A stretch of 62,771 nt of DNA from Planctomycetaceae bacterium. GTDB lineage: Bacteria > Planctomycetota > Planctomycetia > Planctomycetales > Planctomycetaceae. The notes beneath the pieces were generated by a model. That model was not told where the DNA came from and did no database searches. It was given only the letters and a program-made list of their open reading frames with translations. The stretch covers positions 1 through 62,771 of the forward strand of contig JAJDEJ010000113.1 of the NCBI GenBank assembly GCA_029259815.1. The letters are read 5' to 3'. Position 1 is the stretch's first letter, and each line of letters opens with the position of its first letter. Made by a program: the position numbers and the translations under genes. Of the stretch, positions 39,028 to 49,099 are shown one piece after another.

Positions 39028-40332
39028 TTACTCGGAGTCGTTTGGCGGGGAGGAATCGTCAGAGGATTCCCCTTTTTCGATCTTGCCCCACATGTGACCG
39101 CCGATCTTGCCGTGATACCAAGAGCCGGCGTATCGGTCTTCGTAGAAGAGCACCCGTGTCGTAAAACCCTCACCCAGACCGGGAATCTTGAGATCCGTCA
39201 GCGAGATCACAGGCGTGTCATCGGCCCAATGCACTTCGACCGGCACGGGGACGGCCACGTCCACTTTGCCATAAGTAATCTGGGCCTCAACAGTCCAGTG
39301 CTTGCCACGAACCTTCGTCACCTTGTTGATCTTGTACCGCTCAGGACGTGGGTTGGCATCTTCGATGCCGTCAATCGAGAATCGTCCGACCAGCACGGCA
39401 TCCATCAGCAGGTCGACGAACGCCTGCTCGGCCTCGTTGAGCGGGTTGCCCTTTGTGTCAGTCTGTGTCTCCGCCTCGTCTGTTGCAGCTTCAGTTGCGA
39501 CGATCAGAGTTGTTGACACGTCCTCCTCGACGACAGGCAGTTGCTGCTCTGCACGCAGATGTGTTTCGATGCCCTTAGCGATTTGATGAGCCAGACGCCC
39601 GACGTCCTGTTTGCTATCGCAGAGGTCACTGCCGATCTCGAGTTGCAGACCGTCGATGCCATCTTTGGCATAGGTTGTGACGGTGTAACTGCCGGCGTGC
39701 GTCCAATCTCCCTCACCTGCACCATGAGGCGGGAAGAGTGCGAGGCCCTGTCCGCCCAGCGACCCGAACAGACTCTCCTCTCCGAGCAGTCCCTCCCATC
39801 CTCGACGCTCGATCACCCCCCGAACCGTCTGTCCGTCGCGTGTGCCGCGCATGATGGACTGTGGTCGCCGCCACTGGGCATGCAGGTCCACCAGCAGTCC
39901 ATGTGACCATTGATCTCGAATCGCCTTCACAGCCGAGGCAACTGCCTGATGATAGTCCAAATAATATGGTGCTGCGGTTCGATGTTGATACGCCGTCTCC
40001 TGCGGTCGGTTGGCATCGAGAGACTGCCGCGAGAACTCGGCGACGACCAGCGAGGGCCGCTTGCCAACCAGTTTCTCCACTTCGTCGGCAGTCGCGATCG
40101 CCAGTTCGTTCGTCAATTCGTCTCGCCGCAGAGTGACTCGCTGTCCGACCCGCACTTCCCGGACAGGCACACCGGGAATCAGCGTCGTTCCCCCGTGGGG
40201 AGCCGTAATGAGAATCGGAAGCTCACCCGTCTCGACAATGATCAACCGTTCCTCGGCGATCGCCAGCGAGAGACCTGCGAAAAGGGTGATCACTCCGACA
40301 ACCGGTCGAACGACAATACGAAGCATTTGCAT
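39028..40332 (-). CDS. Exported N-formylglutamate amidohydrolase-like protein
   Basis: A 434-residue protein. Signal peptide MQMLRIVVRPVVGVITLFAG precedes an FGase-like domain: PILITAPHGGTTLIPGVPV near the N-terminus, VVAEFSRQSLDANRP and LLVDLHAQWRRP, which supply zinc-binding and acidic residues of the fold, and GLQLEIGSDL. After about residue 280 there is a separate domain of unknown type ending in DRYAGSWYHGKIGGHMWGKI. True FGases act in histidine degradation. An exported form with this tail probably acts on another amide. A GAGG precedes the ATG pair at 40332/40326. Confidence 0.72.
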   Translation of the reverse strand: MQMLRIVVRPVVGVITLFAGLSLAIAEERLIIVETGELPILITAPHGGTTLIPGVPVREVRVGQRVTLRRDELTNELAIATADEVEKLVGKRPSLVVAEFSRQSLDANRPQETAYQHRTAAPYYLDYHQAVASAVKAIRDQWSHGLLVDLHAQWRRPQSIMRGTRDGQTVRGVIERRGWEGLLGEESLFGSLGGQGLALFPPHGAGEGDWTHAGSYTVTTYAKDGIDGLQLEIGSDLCDSKQDVGRLAHQIAKGIETHLRAEQQLPVVEEDVSTTLIVATEAATDEAETQTDTKGNPLNEAEQAFVDLLMDAVLVGRFSIDGIEDANPRPERYKINKVTKVRGKHWTVEAQITYGKVDVAVPVPVEVHWADDTPVISLTDLKIPGLGEGFTTRVLFYEDRYAGSWYHGKIGGHMWGKIEKGESSDDSSPPNDSE

Positions 40333-40412
40333 GGAAGCCTCTACGAAGATTTCAGCTCGTGACGTGTCGCCATTCAGTATCCGACATCGACTCGCGCCCG
40401 TCCAGCGGGAAG

Positions 40413-42170
40413 TCAATCGGCGTTCGTCGCTGTCCCCAGACTCGCCACGTCTTCACGGGTGAGATGATACACATCGAAACAACCGCCGACGCTGTCAACT
40501 GGCGTAAACCTGTTGAAGTACGCGTAACCACCTGACCTGTCATGCCGATCATGACGACCGAGAATGAACCATCCCGGCTGGGGTTCGCGCGGGACAGGCT
40601 CAAAATCCAGCCCCATCAACTCCAGCGGGACATACGCTCGACAGGCGACACCGACTGGAACCGCCTCTCGATGGGCGTCCAGCCAGTCTCGCAGGTCGTA
40701 CAGCCCCTGTCCCCAATCGACGTTCGCATCGATTAGATGCTCGTGCCCACCCGACGGTCCGCCGACTGATTCATTGAAGTACGACAGGCTGTGCGGATAA
40801 ACCCACAGACTGCTCGCGACTGACCACAGCAGTGCGCCGCCGACCGGCACGAGCCATCGTCGTCCCGCATGCTCGATCAGCCTCGCCGCTTGCGACGCCC
40901 ACACGAAGGCGAATGGAAACGCCGGGAGCACATAACGAATGTACTTGTTGAACCCGGTCTGAGAACTGACGAGCACAAACAACGCCAGACCCGGGAGTAC
41001 GACAGCGAGAGTATCCATCCAGCTAACGTTTGATGGCGACACCTTCCAAGCTGCGATCAACCCCAACCCCAACCCCAACAAACACCAAGTCCCCAGAGGC
41101 TCTTTGATGGCGACCGCATACAGGTAGTACCACCACCATCCGCCCCGCTTCCATTCGCCCCGCAAGAACGACCACTTCAGCTGCTCGAATTCTCGCCGTT
41201 GAACGTCCATCCCGGTGACATAGTCCCGCGGCAGAGGGACCGGTAGCGATTCACACCAGGTACCGATATAGCGATTGCCTCCAACTTCAGTTTCGTCGTC
41301 GTCAAAATCCTGACCGCTGAATGCACGACTGACGAACTGATAGTCCCCCAACCGGGTCAGCGTGCCATCGAACGCATATCCCACGTTGAGCACGTACAGG
41401 CTAAGGACAAGGATCACCGCCAGCTTGCTGAGTTGGTTGAAGGTCGAATGTCGAATGTCGAGAGAGCCTTCTCCTCGACCTTCAACCTGCGATCTTCGAC
41501 CGATCTGCCAGATCACCCATAGCACCGGCCAGAGTACGAACAGGATGACCCATGTCATCTTCGTCAGTTGGACGAGACCAAGCATCACCCCGGCGGCGAG
41601 AGTCCAGCCTGCAGTTGGCGTTCTCAGCCATCGCCAAAACACATACGACGCCGTCACACCACACGCCGCTGCACTCAGGTCCGGCGTGATGAGAGCACCG
41701 TACCCCAACACGGTCGGCGAGAAGCACCACAGTGTGAGTGCGGTCAAACCAGCTGCGACGCCGTACAAATCCTTGGCCCAGCGATAGCAGACCAGGCCGC
41801 CCAGTAAACTCACCGGGATCAGGACCCACCGCGCCCAAGTGAAGTACCACAACGAGGGCTCGCCATTGGCCACCATCAAGTCTCGGCCCAGATTCCACTC
41901 GGGACGGGCCATGAGTCCCGCCCGATAGCTTCGCCAGTCATACTCCGGCTCGCTTAACCAAACTGGCAGCGCGGCGAGCGTTCGAACCAGCGGGGGATTC
42001 ACCCGGTAGACATCAAAACGACCAAACTCCCACGTGTACAAGCCCGCAGGGAGGTGTCCGACTTCGTCAATCGTCGGACTGTAACGAGTCCCCAGAAACG
42101 CCAGGAGCCCCGCGTGGATCAGCAGTAATCCCACGACCATCGCTTGCGGCTTAGCGTGACCAGAGAGCAT
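40413..42170 (-). CDS. GT39/ArnT-like membrane glycosyltransferase
   Basis: A 585-residue membrane protein with about ten hydrophobic segments. RYSPTIDEVGHLPAGLY near residue 30 is the conserved first-loop acidic DE motif of dolichyl/undecaprenyl-phosphate-dependent mannosyl- and aminoarabinosyl-transferases (PMT_2), and RVNPPLVRTLAALP follows it. Residues 228-246 (QVEGRGEGSLDIRHSTFNQ) come from a repeat array and fall in the loop after WVIWQIG. The C-terminal part is extracytoplasmic (DANVDWGQGLYDL is typical of this group). Acceptor unknown. Confidence 0.85.
   Translation of the reverse strand: MLSGHAKPQAMVVGLLLIHAGLLAFLGTRYSPTIDEVGHLPAGLYTWEFGRFDVYRVNPPLVRTLAALPVWLSEPEYDWRSYRAGLMARPEWNLGRDLMVANGEPSLWYFTWARWVLIPVSLLGGLVCYRWAKDLYGVAAGLTALTLWCFSPTVLGYGALITPDLSAAACGVTASYVFWRWLRTPTAGWTLAAGVMLGLVQLTKMTWVILFVLWPVLWVIWQIGRRSQVEGRGEGSLDIRHSTFNQLSKLAVILVLSLYVLNVGYAFDGTLTRLGDYQFVSRAFSGQDFDDDETEVGGNRYIGTWCESLPVPLPRDYVTGMDVQRREFEQLKWSFLRGEWKRGGWWWYYLYAVAIKEPLGTWCLLGLGLGLIAAWKVSPSNVSWMDTLAVVLPGLALFVLVSSQTGFNKYIRYVLPAFPFAFVWASQAARLIEHAGRRWLVPVGGALLWSVASSLWVYPHSLSYFNESVGGPSGGHEHLIDANVDWGQGLYDLRDWLDAHREAVPVGVACRAYVPLELMGLDFEPVPREPQPGWFILGRHDRHDRSGGYAYFNRFTPVDSVGGCFDVYHLTREDVASLGTATNAD
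41435..41487. repeat. Heptamer array (TCGAATG) with inverted arms inside the glycosyltransferase gene
   Basis: GGTTGAAGGTCGA (41435-41447) and TCGACCTTCAACC (41475-41487) are perfect 13-bp inverted arms. Between them TCGAATG is repeated twice exactly and once diverged (TCGAGAG). The minus strand encodes VEGRGEGSLDIRHSTF, in frame. Confidence 0.85.
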
Positions 42171-42221
42171 GGATCAAGGCCTCCCCGTCGTGCTAATCCG
42201 CAAGCGTGAATTGCCGCCTCT

Positions 42222-45200
42222 TCAACTCTCGACTCCAACGCCACTGGTCCAGTCCTGAATGGCTCTCACGTGCGGTAACGGGTCTTCTCGCAGCGACTCG
42301 ATCGCCTGCACCATTGCCTCACAGCCGGGCATTGTCGTCACACACGGGACACCGTATGTCACCGCGGCGGCTCGAATACGACCCTCGTCCGTACGACTTC
42401 CCTTGCCACTGGGCGTGTTGAAGATGAACTGCACTTCGCCGTTGGCCATCAGGTCCAGCAGGTTCGGACGCCCCTCCTGCACTTTTTTGACCCGTTCAAC
42501 TTCAATCCCTGCATCTTTGAGTGTCGTCGCCGTCCCGGAGGTCGAGATAATTTTGAAACCCAGCTTCTGGAGGCGACGCACGGGGTCGATGATCGTCTGC
42601 TTGTGAGCATCAGCCATGCTGATGAATACGGTCCCCTCGGTCGGGAGATCGATCCCTGCTGCAAGTTGACTCTTCGCAAACGCAGCCGCGAAGTTGTCGT
42701 CGATGCCCATGACCTCGCCCGTTGACCGCATCTCCGGGCCGAGGATGATGTCGACTCCTGCAAATCTCGAGAAGGGGAACACGCTCTCTTTCACTGAAGT
42801 ATGCGTCGGCCAGACTTCCTCGGTGATCCCCTGCTCTTTGAGTGAGACACCCGCCATCACCTTGGCAGCCATGTTGGCGAGTGAGAGCCCGGTCGCCTTC
42901 GAGACAAACGGCGACGTACGACTTGCGCGGGGGTTCACTTCGAGGATGTAGACGTCGAATGGAGAATGGAGAATGGAGGATTGAGAATCCATGGCGTCTA
43001 CTCCATTCTCCATTCTCCATGCTTCATTCCGCTTGACCGCGAACTGGATGTTCATCAACCCTCGCACGCCCAACTCATCGGCAAGCGCATAGGTCGCCTC
43101 CTTGATCTCGTCGATGACCGCCTGCGACAGCGAATAGGGCGGCAACGCACAGGCGGAGTCACCACTGTGGACGCCGGCTTCTTCGATGTGCTCCATCACG
43201 CCGCCGACGAGCGTCGTCTCGCCGTCCGAGATGGCATCGACATCGACCTCGATTGCGTCTTCGAGGAATTTATCAATCAACACCGGCTTGTCGGGCGAGG
43301 CGTCGACCGCGTGGTTCATGTAATGGACGAGTTGTTGCTCGTCGTAGCAGATCTCCATCGCCCGTCCACCGAGCACATACGACGGTCGCACGAGAACCGG
43401 ATAGCCGATGCGGTCCGCCTGGATTCGAGCCTGTTCGACATTGGTCGCGATGCCGTTGGGTGGTTGATTGAGGTCGAGCTTGTGGAGGATGGCCTGAAAC
43501 CGTTCACGATCCTCAGCCGCGTCGATCATGTCTGGTGAAGTGCCGATGATGGGCACACCGGCGGCTTCGAGACCGCGTGCGAGGTTGAGCGGCGTCTGAC
43601 CACCGAACTGCACGATCACGCCGTCCGGCTCGAGTCGATCGCAGATGTTGAGGACGTCCTCGGTCGTCAACGGCTCAAAGAACAACAGATCACTGGTGTC
43701 GTAGTCGGTCGAGACAGTCTCCGGGTTCGAGTTGACCATCACGCTCTCGATACCCAACTCCTGCATCGCATACGACGCATGACAGCAGCAGTAATCGAAC
43801 TCGATTCCCTGTCCGATGCGATTGGGACCGCCGCCAAGGATCATCACACGCCGCAAGCCCACGGGCAACGCCCCGTGGGTCTTTTCGAATTCATCTTGAG
43901 GCTCCGACCCACGGGGTGTAACCCGTGGGCTTCCGGGGGCCTCACACTCTGTTTCATAGGTTGAGTAATAATACGGCGTATGCGCTTCAAACTCAGCCGC
44001 GCACGTGTCGACTTGTTTGAATGTCGTGACAATGTCACGGCTCTTGCGATGCGTGCGGACGTCCATCTCGGACACTCGCCACCAGCGGGCAAGCTGCCGG
44101 TCCGAGTAGCCGTTCTGCTTGGCGCGACGCAGCAGCTCGTCGGAAACGTCCTCCAGATCGTTGAACTCGCGAATCTCGTTTTCGAGCTGGTCCAAGTCTC
44201 GGAGTTGGCGGAGGAACCAGGGGTCGATCGACGTGAGATTGAAAATCTCGTCCAGCGTCATCCCCGCTTTGAGGGCGTATCTCAGGAAGAACAACCGCTC
44301 ACAATTGGGAATTGCCAGCTTGCGACGGATCTCGTCGATGTCCGGCTGCTTCTCAGTGCCCCACAGGTCTTTGATGCCGCCGCCCAGACCGAAGTGGCCG
44401 ATCTCCAGCCCACGCACGGCCTTCTGTAGCGACTCCTTGAACGTGCGGCCGATCGCCATCGTCTCGCCGACCGACTTCATTTGCACCGTAAGCGTCGCAT
44501 CAGCGTCCGGGAACTTTTCGAAGGTCCAGCGGGGGATCTTGGTGACCACGTAGTCGATCGTCGGCTCGAAGCAGGCGAGCGTTTCGCGAGTGATATCGTT
44601 GGGAATCTCGTCCAGGCGATACCCAACCGCCAGCTTGGCCGCGATCTTGGCAATGGGGAACCCAGTCGCCTTCGACGCCAGTGCGGACGACCGAGAGACG
44701 CGTGGGTTCATCTCAATCACGACCATGCGTCCATCTTGCGGATTGATCGCGAACTGGACATTCGACCCGCCCGTCTCCACGCCGATCTCACGGATGCAGG
44801 CGAACGTCGCGTCCCGCATCATCTGGTACTCTTTATCGGTCAACGTCTGAATCGGTGCCACAGTGATTGAGTCACCCGTATGCACTCCCATGGGATCGAA
44901 GTTCTCGATCGAGCAGATGATCACGCAGTTGTCTGCACAGTCCCGCATCACCTCCATCTCGTACTCTTTCCAGCCGAGGATCGACTCGTCGAGCATCACC
45001 TCGCTGACGGGAGAGAGTTCGAGACCGTTACGAACCATCTCCTCGAACTCATCCCGGTTGTAGGCGATCCCACCACCCACACCTCCCAACGTGTAACTGG
45101 CGCGGATGATCACCGGCAGTCCAATCTCCTTGATCACTTCTCGCGCTTCAGGGAGCGAATGCACGATCTCCTGCTTCGGCAAATCGAGGCCGATCTTGGA

Positions 45201-45608
45201 CATCGCCTCTCGGAACGATTCCCGACCTTCCGCCTTTTCAATGGCATCGACGCGCGCACCGATCATCTCGACGCCCAACTGATCGAGAATCCCCCGCCGT
45301 GCGAGGTCCATTGCCGTGTTGAGTCCTGTCTGCCCGCCGAGCGTGGGCAACAGCGCGTCCGGCTTCTCGACCTCAATGATCTTCTGCACATACTGCCAGG
45401 TGATCGGCTCGATGTACGTGCGATCAGCCGTCCCGGGGTCGGTCATAATCGTCGCCGGGTTTGAGTTGACGAGCACGACCTCGTACCCCTCATCCCGCAG
45501 CGCCTTGCAGGCCTGAGTCCCGGAATAATCGAACTCACACGCCTGCCCGATCACAATGGGGCCGGAACCGATGATGAGAATCTTTGAGATGTCGTCGCGT
45601 CGAGGCAC
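42222..45608 (-). CDS. carB: Carbamoyl-phosphate synthase large chain with two in-frame repeat insertions
   Basis: Makes carbamoyl phosphate from glutamine-derived ammonia, bicarbonate and 2 ATP for pyrimidine and arginine synthesis. Two ATP-grasp halves (about 1-400 and 585-970) each begin with the expected motif ([20 protein letters not shown] and [19 protein letters not shown]) and contain [30 protein letters not shown]-terminal MGS-like allosteric domain carries [12 protein letters not shown]. The length of 1128 exceeds the usual 1070-1080. The excess is explained by a palindromic insert at about residues 559-585 between the halves and a heptamer-array insert at about 861-884, just before ILEVNPRAS in the second active site region. 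The frame is intact, so the protein is probably functional. Confidence 0.96.
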   Translation of the reverse strand: MPRRDDISKILIIGSGPIVIGQACEFDYSGTQACKALRDEGYEVVLVNSNPATIMTDPGTADRTYIEPITWQYVQKIIEVEKPDALLPTLGGQTGLNTAMDLARRGILDQLGVEMIGARVDAIEKAEGRESFREAMSKIGLDLPKQEIVHSLPEAREVIKEIGLPVIIRASYTLGGVGGGIAYNRDEFEEMVRNGLELSPVSEVMLDESILGWKEYEMEVMRDCADNCVIICSIENFDPMGVHTGDSITVAPIQTLTDKEYQMMRDATFACIREIGVETGGSNVQFAINPQDGRMVVIEMNPRVSRSSALASKATGFPIAKIAAKLAVGYRLDEIPNDITRETLACFEPTIDYVVTKIPRWTFEKFPDADATLTVQMKSVGETMAIGRTFKESLQKAVRGLEIGHFGLGGGIKDLWGTEKQPDIDEIRRKLAIPNCERLFFLRYALKAGMTLDEIFNLTSIDPWFLRQLRDLDQLENEIREFNDLEDVSDELLRRAKQNGYSDRQLARWWRVSEMDVRTHRKSRDIVTTFKQVDTCAAEFEAHTPYYYSTYETECEAPGSPRVTPRGSEPQDEFEKTHGALPVGLRRVMILGGGPNRIGQGIEFDYCCCHASYAMQELGIESVMVNSNPETVSTDYDTSDLLFFEPLTTEDVLNICDRLEPDGVIVQFGGQTPLNLARGLEAAGVPIIGTSPDMIDAAEDRERFQAILHKLDLNQPPNGIATNVEQARIQADRIGYPVLVRPSYVLGGRAMEICYDEQQLVHYMNHAVDASPDKPVLIDKFLEDAIEVDVDAISDGETTLVGGVMEHIEEAGVHSGDSACALPPYSLSQAVIDEIKEATYALADELGVRGLMNIQFAVKRNEAWRMENGVDAMDSQSSILHSPFDVYILEVNPRASRTSPFVSKATGLSLANMAAKVMAGVSLKEQGITEEVWPTHTSVKESVFPFSRFAGVDIILGPEMRSTGEVMGIDDNFAAAFAKSQLAAGIDLPTEGTVFISMADAHKQTIIDPVRRLQKLGFKIISTSGTATTLKDAGIEVERVKKVQEGRPNLLDLMANGEVQFIFNTPSGKGSRTDEGRIRAAAVTYGVPCVTTMPGCEAMVQAIESLREDPLPHVRAIQDWTSGVGVES
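42958..43028. repeat. Inverted heptamer arrays (AATGGAG / CTCCATT) inside carB
   Basis: Three perfect AATGGAG units (42958-42978) are followed, after a 22-bp spacer, by three CTCCATT units in opposite orientation (43001-43020 plus flank), giving a strong hairpin. The minus strand reads WRMENGV and SSILHSPF in the CarB frame. Confidence 0.93.
43855..43932. repeat. Inverted pair of CCCACGGG...CCCGTGGG palindromes inside carB
   Basis: Unit A (43855-43882) and unit B (43906-43932) are each palindromes of the CCCACGGGxxxCGCCCCGTGGG type and are inverted copies of each other with three mismatches. Total 78 bp, exactly 26 codons. The minus strand encodes [10 protein letters not shown] and HGALPVGL. 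A single unit of the same family lies in hpnH (52253-52279). Confidence 0.93.
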
Positions 45609-45942
45609 GGTTGGTTTTCATCGAGGGTTGAGAGTCGGGTGTCGCGAACACCTGCATGTCGCGGCGCAAAATTGTCACCCAAGGTAACGAAGTCGCTGAT
45701 GGATTCAAGAGGATAGCCGAATCTTCACCACAAGGGCATCGCTGCGGACACACCCTGCACCGTCACACTCGATCCACCGTCGATCGGTTGGCCGTGACGC
45801 CCAGTTTCTCCATGTCTACGGAGCGTGTTCGATTCTGGCCTCAACTCTCGCGTTTGGTCGATCATCGGCTGACATCGCCCGTCAACGCGGGTATGCTGAG
45901 CAGACCGTTGCCTGTTGATGAAATCTGTGGTGAGGGCCGCTG
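45609..45942. other. Intergenic region between divergent carB and zinc-ribbon gene
   Basis: About 330 bp with no open frame that resembles a gene, and no repeat of the families seen elsewhere. It must hold the promoters of both divergent genes, but I cannot place a convincing -35/-10 pair. A GTGAGGG lies upstream of the ATG at 45943. Confidence 0.6.
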
Positions 45943-46803
45943 ATGTCGACGTCGATTCTTTCGAATTGTCCACACTGTGAAGCGACGCTGAAGTTCCAGG
46001 ACCCGGAGTTCCTGGGCAAGAAGGCTCGCTGTCCGTCGTGCAAGCAGCCGTTTGTCGTCAGGGAGACGGGTCGCTATTCGGATGAACACTTTCTCACCGA
46101 CGAGCAACAGCCAATTCGTCGGAAATCCGCGACACGGAAGCCCAGAGCCCGCCGTTCGAAAGCGCCGCGTCATTCGACCGCAGATGGAATCTCTACCGAC
46201 ACGGGCCAAATGGCCCAAACGCCCGCATCTTCGACGCGCAAGAGGCTCCGTCGGTCGGCTCCTCCCTCTCTGGCCGATTCCTGGCTGACGGACGACCTCG
46301 ATACGTATGACTCCCAGGCGGTTCCGACCACTTCCTCAAGGAGCGAGGCACTTCCGGCAGCGCCTCGCAAGAAGAAGCCCCGCAAACGTCGTCGAAAGAA
46401 GCCCTCCACTCAAGAGCAGAGCACGTTCGTCTCGGTCCTCCTGGCGATGATTGGCGGCAGCGTGGCAGCAGCGATCGGTGGGGTCGCGTGGATCGGTCTC
46501 GCGATGGCCACCGGCTACGAGATCGGCATCCTGGCGTGGGGCATTGGCGGACTCGTCGGCTTCGGTGTCATCCTCAGCTCGCGCGACCACATCGTCGGCG
46601 ACTTGACCGGCATCATCGCTGCGGTGATCGCTCTGCTGGCCGTCACACTCCCCAAGATCCTGCTTTACATGCTCGTCCTCGCGGTCGGTGCGGGGGGACA
46701 GGTCGGACTGGGAGACGTCTTCAGCCTGTTCGACCTCCTGTGGGTCTTCCTCGCAACCACCACCGCCTTCAAGGTCGGCAGCGGACAGGCGGGTGACGAC
46801 TGA
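45943..46803 (+). CDS. Zinc-ribbon membrane protein
   Basis: A 286-residue protein. The N-terminus CPHCEATLKF...CPSCKQPFVV is a four-cysteine zinc ribbon (MJ0042/zinc-finger-like, common in planctomycetes). A basic, Ser/Arg/Lys-rich linker of about 110 residues leads to three or four hydrophobic segments (MIGGSVAAAIGGVAWIGLAM, GIGGLVGFGVIL, LTGIIAAVIALLAVTLPKIL). Function unknown. It points away from carB, and repeats separate it from the next gene. Confidence 0.75.
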   Translation: MSTSILSNCPHCEATLKFQDPEFLGKKARCPSCKQPFVVRETGRYSDEHFLTDEQQPIRRKSATRKPRARRSKAPRHSTADGISTDTGQMAQTPASSTRKRLRRSAPPSLADSWLTDDLDTYDSQAVPTTSSRSEALPAAPRKKKPRKRRRKKPSTQEQSTFVSVLLAMIGGSVAAAIGGVAWIGLAMATGYEIGILAWGIGGLVGFGVILSSRDHIVGDLTGIIAAVIALLAVTLPKILLYMLVLAVGAGGQVGLGDVFSLFDLLWVFLATTTAFKVGSGQAGDD

Positions 46804-46815
46804 CGTTCACAGAAT

Positions 46816-46921
46816 GGGTGGCACGCCCAGACCAACGGGATGGCGTGGCGAGCGCGTCACAGATAATCGAACGTCTTTGAACCGTGCGCCACGCCCTTCC
46901 TGACGTGAGGGCGTGCCACCC
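46816..46921. repeat. Nested cruciform repeat with loop GACCAACGGGA
   Basis: GGGTGGCACGCCC (46816-46828) is perfectly inverted at 46909-46921, and GGCGTGGCG (46842) pairs with CGCCACGCC near 46887. The loop GACCAACGGGA is shared with 11976-12055, where the surrounding stem has different but paired bases. Located between two same-direction genes. Confidence 0.8.
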
Positions 46922-46983
46922 GTGGACTCTTCACGTTAGACTGACCTCTCGTCATCCCCTTGCTCTCAAAACCGAGACGTGAC

Positions 46984-48933
46984 ATGACTTTCCATTCGCA
47001 ACTTCGCCTGCTCGTCGGTCTTGCCGTCTTGTTGAGTAAAACCACCTTCCTGATTGCCGCCTCTCCACTCGAAGACATCCTCAGGCAGCCCATCCTTGAC
47101 GCCAACACCACCCAGGCAGAGACGATTCGGCTCGTCGCCTCCAACGTACCGCCGATGCCGGAGTGCACAACGCGTGAAGAGTGGGAAGCCCATGCCGAGA
47201 AGATTCGCAGTGATGTACTCAACAAGATCATGTTGCGGGGTGTGCCTGACTCGTGGGTCGAGGGACCAGTCAACGTCGAGATGCTCGACTCGATCCCCAG
47301 TGGATCGGGCTACCGGATGCAGAAGCTGCGTTACGAAGCGGTCCCCGGCTTCTGGGTTCCGGCCATCCTGTATCTTCCCGAGAAGCTGGAGGGCAAAGTT
47401 CCCGTCTTCATGAACGTCAACGGTCATGACGGCAAGGGGAAGCAGGCCAACTACAAACAGATCCGCTGCATCAATCAGGCGAAGCGAGGCATCATCGCCC
47501 TGAACGTTGAGTGGATTCGCATGGGGCAACCTCACGTGCCAGAGAACGGACACGGACGGTTGAATCAACTCGACTTGTGCGGCATCAGCGGTCTGGCACC
47601 GTTTTACTTCAGCATGAAGCGGGGCCTCGATGTGCTGCTCTCGCTCGAGCATGCCGACCCCGAACGAGTCGGAGTCGCAGGTTTGTCCGGTGGCGGATGG
47701 CAGACGATTGTGATCTCATCACTCGATACACGCGTCACACTCGCCAATCCAGTCGCTGGCTACTCCAGCTTGTCGACCCGCCTCCAGACGTTTGCTGACC
47801 TCGGCGACTCAGAGCAGACGCCCTGCGACTTTGCCCTCTATGCGGACTACAAACAGCTCACGGGCCTGCTCGCCCCGCGTCCGGCACTGCTCACCTACAA
47901 CGCTCAGGACAACTGCTGCTTCGTCTCCGCAACGGCTCTGCCACCGCTACTGGAGGCGGCTCAGCCAATCTACCGACTCTACGGGGCGCCGGATCACCTC
48001 ACGACCCACGTCAACGCCGACCCCGGCACGCATAATTTCCTGCAAGAGAACCGCGAGGCACTCTATCGCTTGATTGGCCGCTCGTTCTTTCCGGATGACG
48101 ACTCCTTCTCAGACCAGGAGATCCCCTGCGGCGATGAGATCAAGACGCCCGATGAACTATTGGTTCCGCTCCCGGAGAACACGGCGACGCTGAACTCGCT
48201 CGCGATCGACGCGGTGAAGTCGTTGCCGGTGGCTTCCGATCCTCCCGCCGATGCCGATTCACACTCGACATGGCAGGCCGAGCGACTCGACGTCTTACGG
48301 GAACTGGTCCGATACCGGGAGTACGACTTCGAATCCCTGTCGACAGACCCCATCGAACAGGACGGCACACGAGTCGTGCGATGGAAGCTGCAATGTGACG
48401 ACACTTGGACCGTGCCCGTGGTCGAACTCACACGTGGAGAATCAACAGAGACAGTCATCCTCATTTCAGCCGACGGACGTGCTTCACTGGCCGATGCGGT
48501 CGAGCAGGAACTCTCAAGCGGCAAGCGGGTGCTCGTCCCGGATCTATGGTACTGCGGCGAGTCTCATCCCCGCGATCGGGACTACCTGTTCGCCCTCATC
48601 CTCCAAACGGTCGGCGAACGCCCCGTGGGCGTCCAAGCGTCGCAACTCGCTGCCATCGCCCGCTGGAGTCGAGATCAGTTTGGGGGTGCAACAGTCAGCG
48701 TCAACGCGCATGGCCCCGCGATGACGCAGCCCGCTCTGATCGCCGCCGCCTTCGAACCGACCGCGATCGAATCCACACATCTCCACGACGGACAAGAGAG
48801 CCTCAAGCAGACCATTATTGAAGACATCTCCTTCGAGAAGGCGACCAACCAATTCACCTTCGGTCTGCTCCGCGACTTCGACATCCCACAAATCGAAGCA
48901 CTCGCCCCCATCGGCTCAATCACGATGCATTAA
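46984..48933 (+). CDS. Exported alpha/beta hydrolase, acetyl xylan esterase-like
   Basis: A 649-residue protein with signal peptide MTFHSQLRLLVGLAVLLSK. The hydrolase domain (about 70-340) has PVFMNVNGHDGKGKQANYKQ, the nucleophile elbow VAGLSGGGWQTIV near residue 240, LLAPRPALLTYNAQDNCC and a histidine in DPGTHNFLQENREAL, matching AXE1-type esterases. The C-terminal 250 residues form a second, weaker hydrolase-like region (VILISADGRASLADAV, VLVPDLWYCGESHPRDRD), as in other planctomycete family members. Probably removes ester groups from polysaccharides. Confidence 0.83.
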   Translation: MTFHSQLRLLVGLAVLLSKTTFLIAASPLEDILRQPILDANTTQAETIRLVASNVPPMPECTTREEWEAHAEKIRSDVLNKIMLRGVPDSWVEGPVNVEMLDSIPSGSGYRMQKLRYEAVPGFWVPAILYLPEKLEGKVPVFMNVNGHDGKGKQANYKQIRCINQAKRGIIALNVEWIRMGQPHVPENGHGRLNQLDLCGISGLAPFYFSMKRGLDVLLSLEHADPERVGVAGLSGGGWQTIVISSLDTRVTLANPVAGYSSLSTRLQTFADLGDSEQTPCDFALYADYKQLTGLLAPRPALLTYNAQDNCCFVSATALPPLLEAAQPIYRLYGAPDHLTTHVNADPGTHNFLQENREALYRLIGRSFFPDDDSFSDQEIPCGDEIKTPDELLVPLPENTATLNSLAIDAVKSLPVASDPPADADSHSTWQAERLDVLRELVRYREYDFESLSTDPIEQDGTRVVRWKLQCDDTWTVPVVELTRGESTETVILISADGRASLADAVEQELSSGKRVLVPDLWYCGESHPRDRDYLFALILQTVGERPVGVQASQLAAIARWSRDQFGGATVSVNAHGPAMTQPALIAAAFEPTAIESTHLHDGQESLKQTIIEDISFEKATNQFTFGLLRDFDIPQIEALAPIGSITMH

Positions 48934-48953
48934 GTGATGCAGGCCATACCAGA

Positions 48954-49050
48954 GTAGTCGTCACGCTCCGCCGTGATGACACTGACGCTCGCACGTTTTC
49001 GAGCTTATTGGAAGTCTGCAAGTCATCCGCTCATCACGCGGGGGACATGG
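48954..49050. repeat. Degenerate copy of the CATCACGC...GCGTGATG repeat pair
   Basis: GTAGTCGTCACGCTCCG at 48954 and CCGCTCATCACGCGG at 49027 correspond to the outer parts of the 16976-17074 pair in the same order and orientation, but the hairpins carry insertions and changes. It follows the esterase stop by about 20 bp. Confidence 0.7.
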
Positions 49051-49099
49051 GATCAATAGCTGTCCGAATTGTCGGTTTTTCAGTGTGAACCAACTTCCT

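Noticed and set aside
42958..43932. CRISPR-like interpretation of the repeats in carB
   Set aside because: Units are inverted and either 7 nt or single palindromes, without evenly spaced unique spacers or cas genes.
45656..45943. Small gene upstream of the zinc-ribbon gene
   Set aside because: The frame has no ribosome site or recognisable protein character; treated as promoter region.
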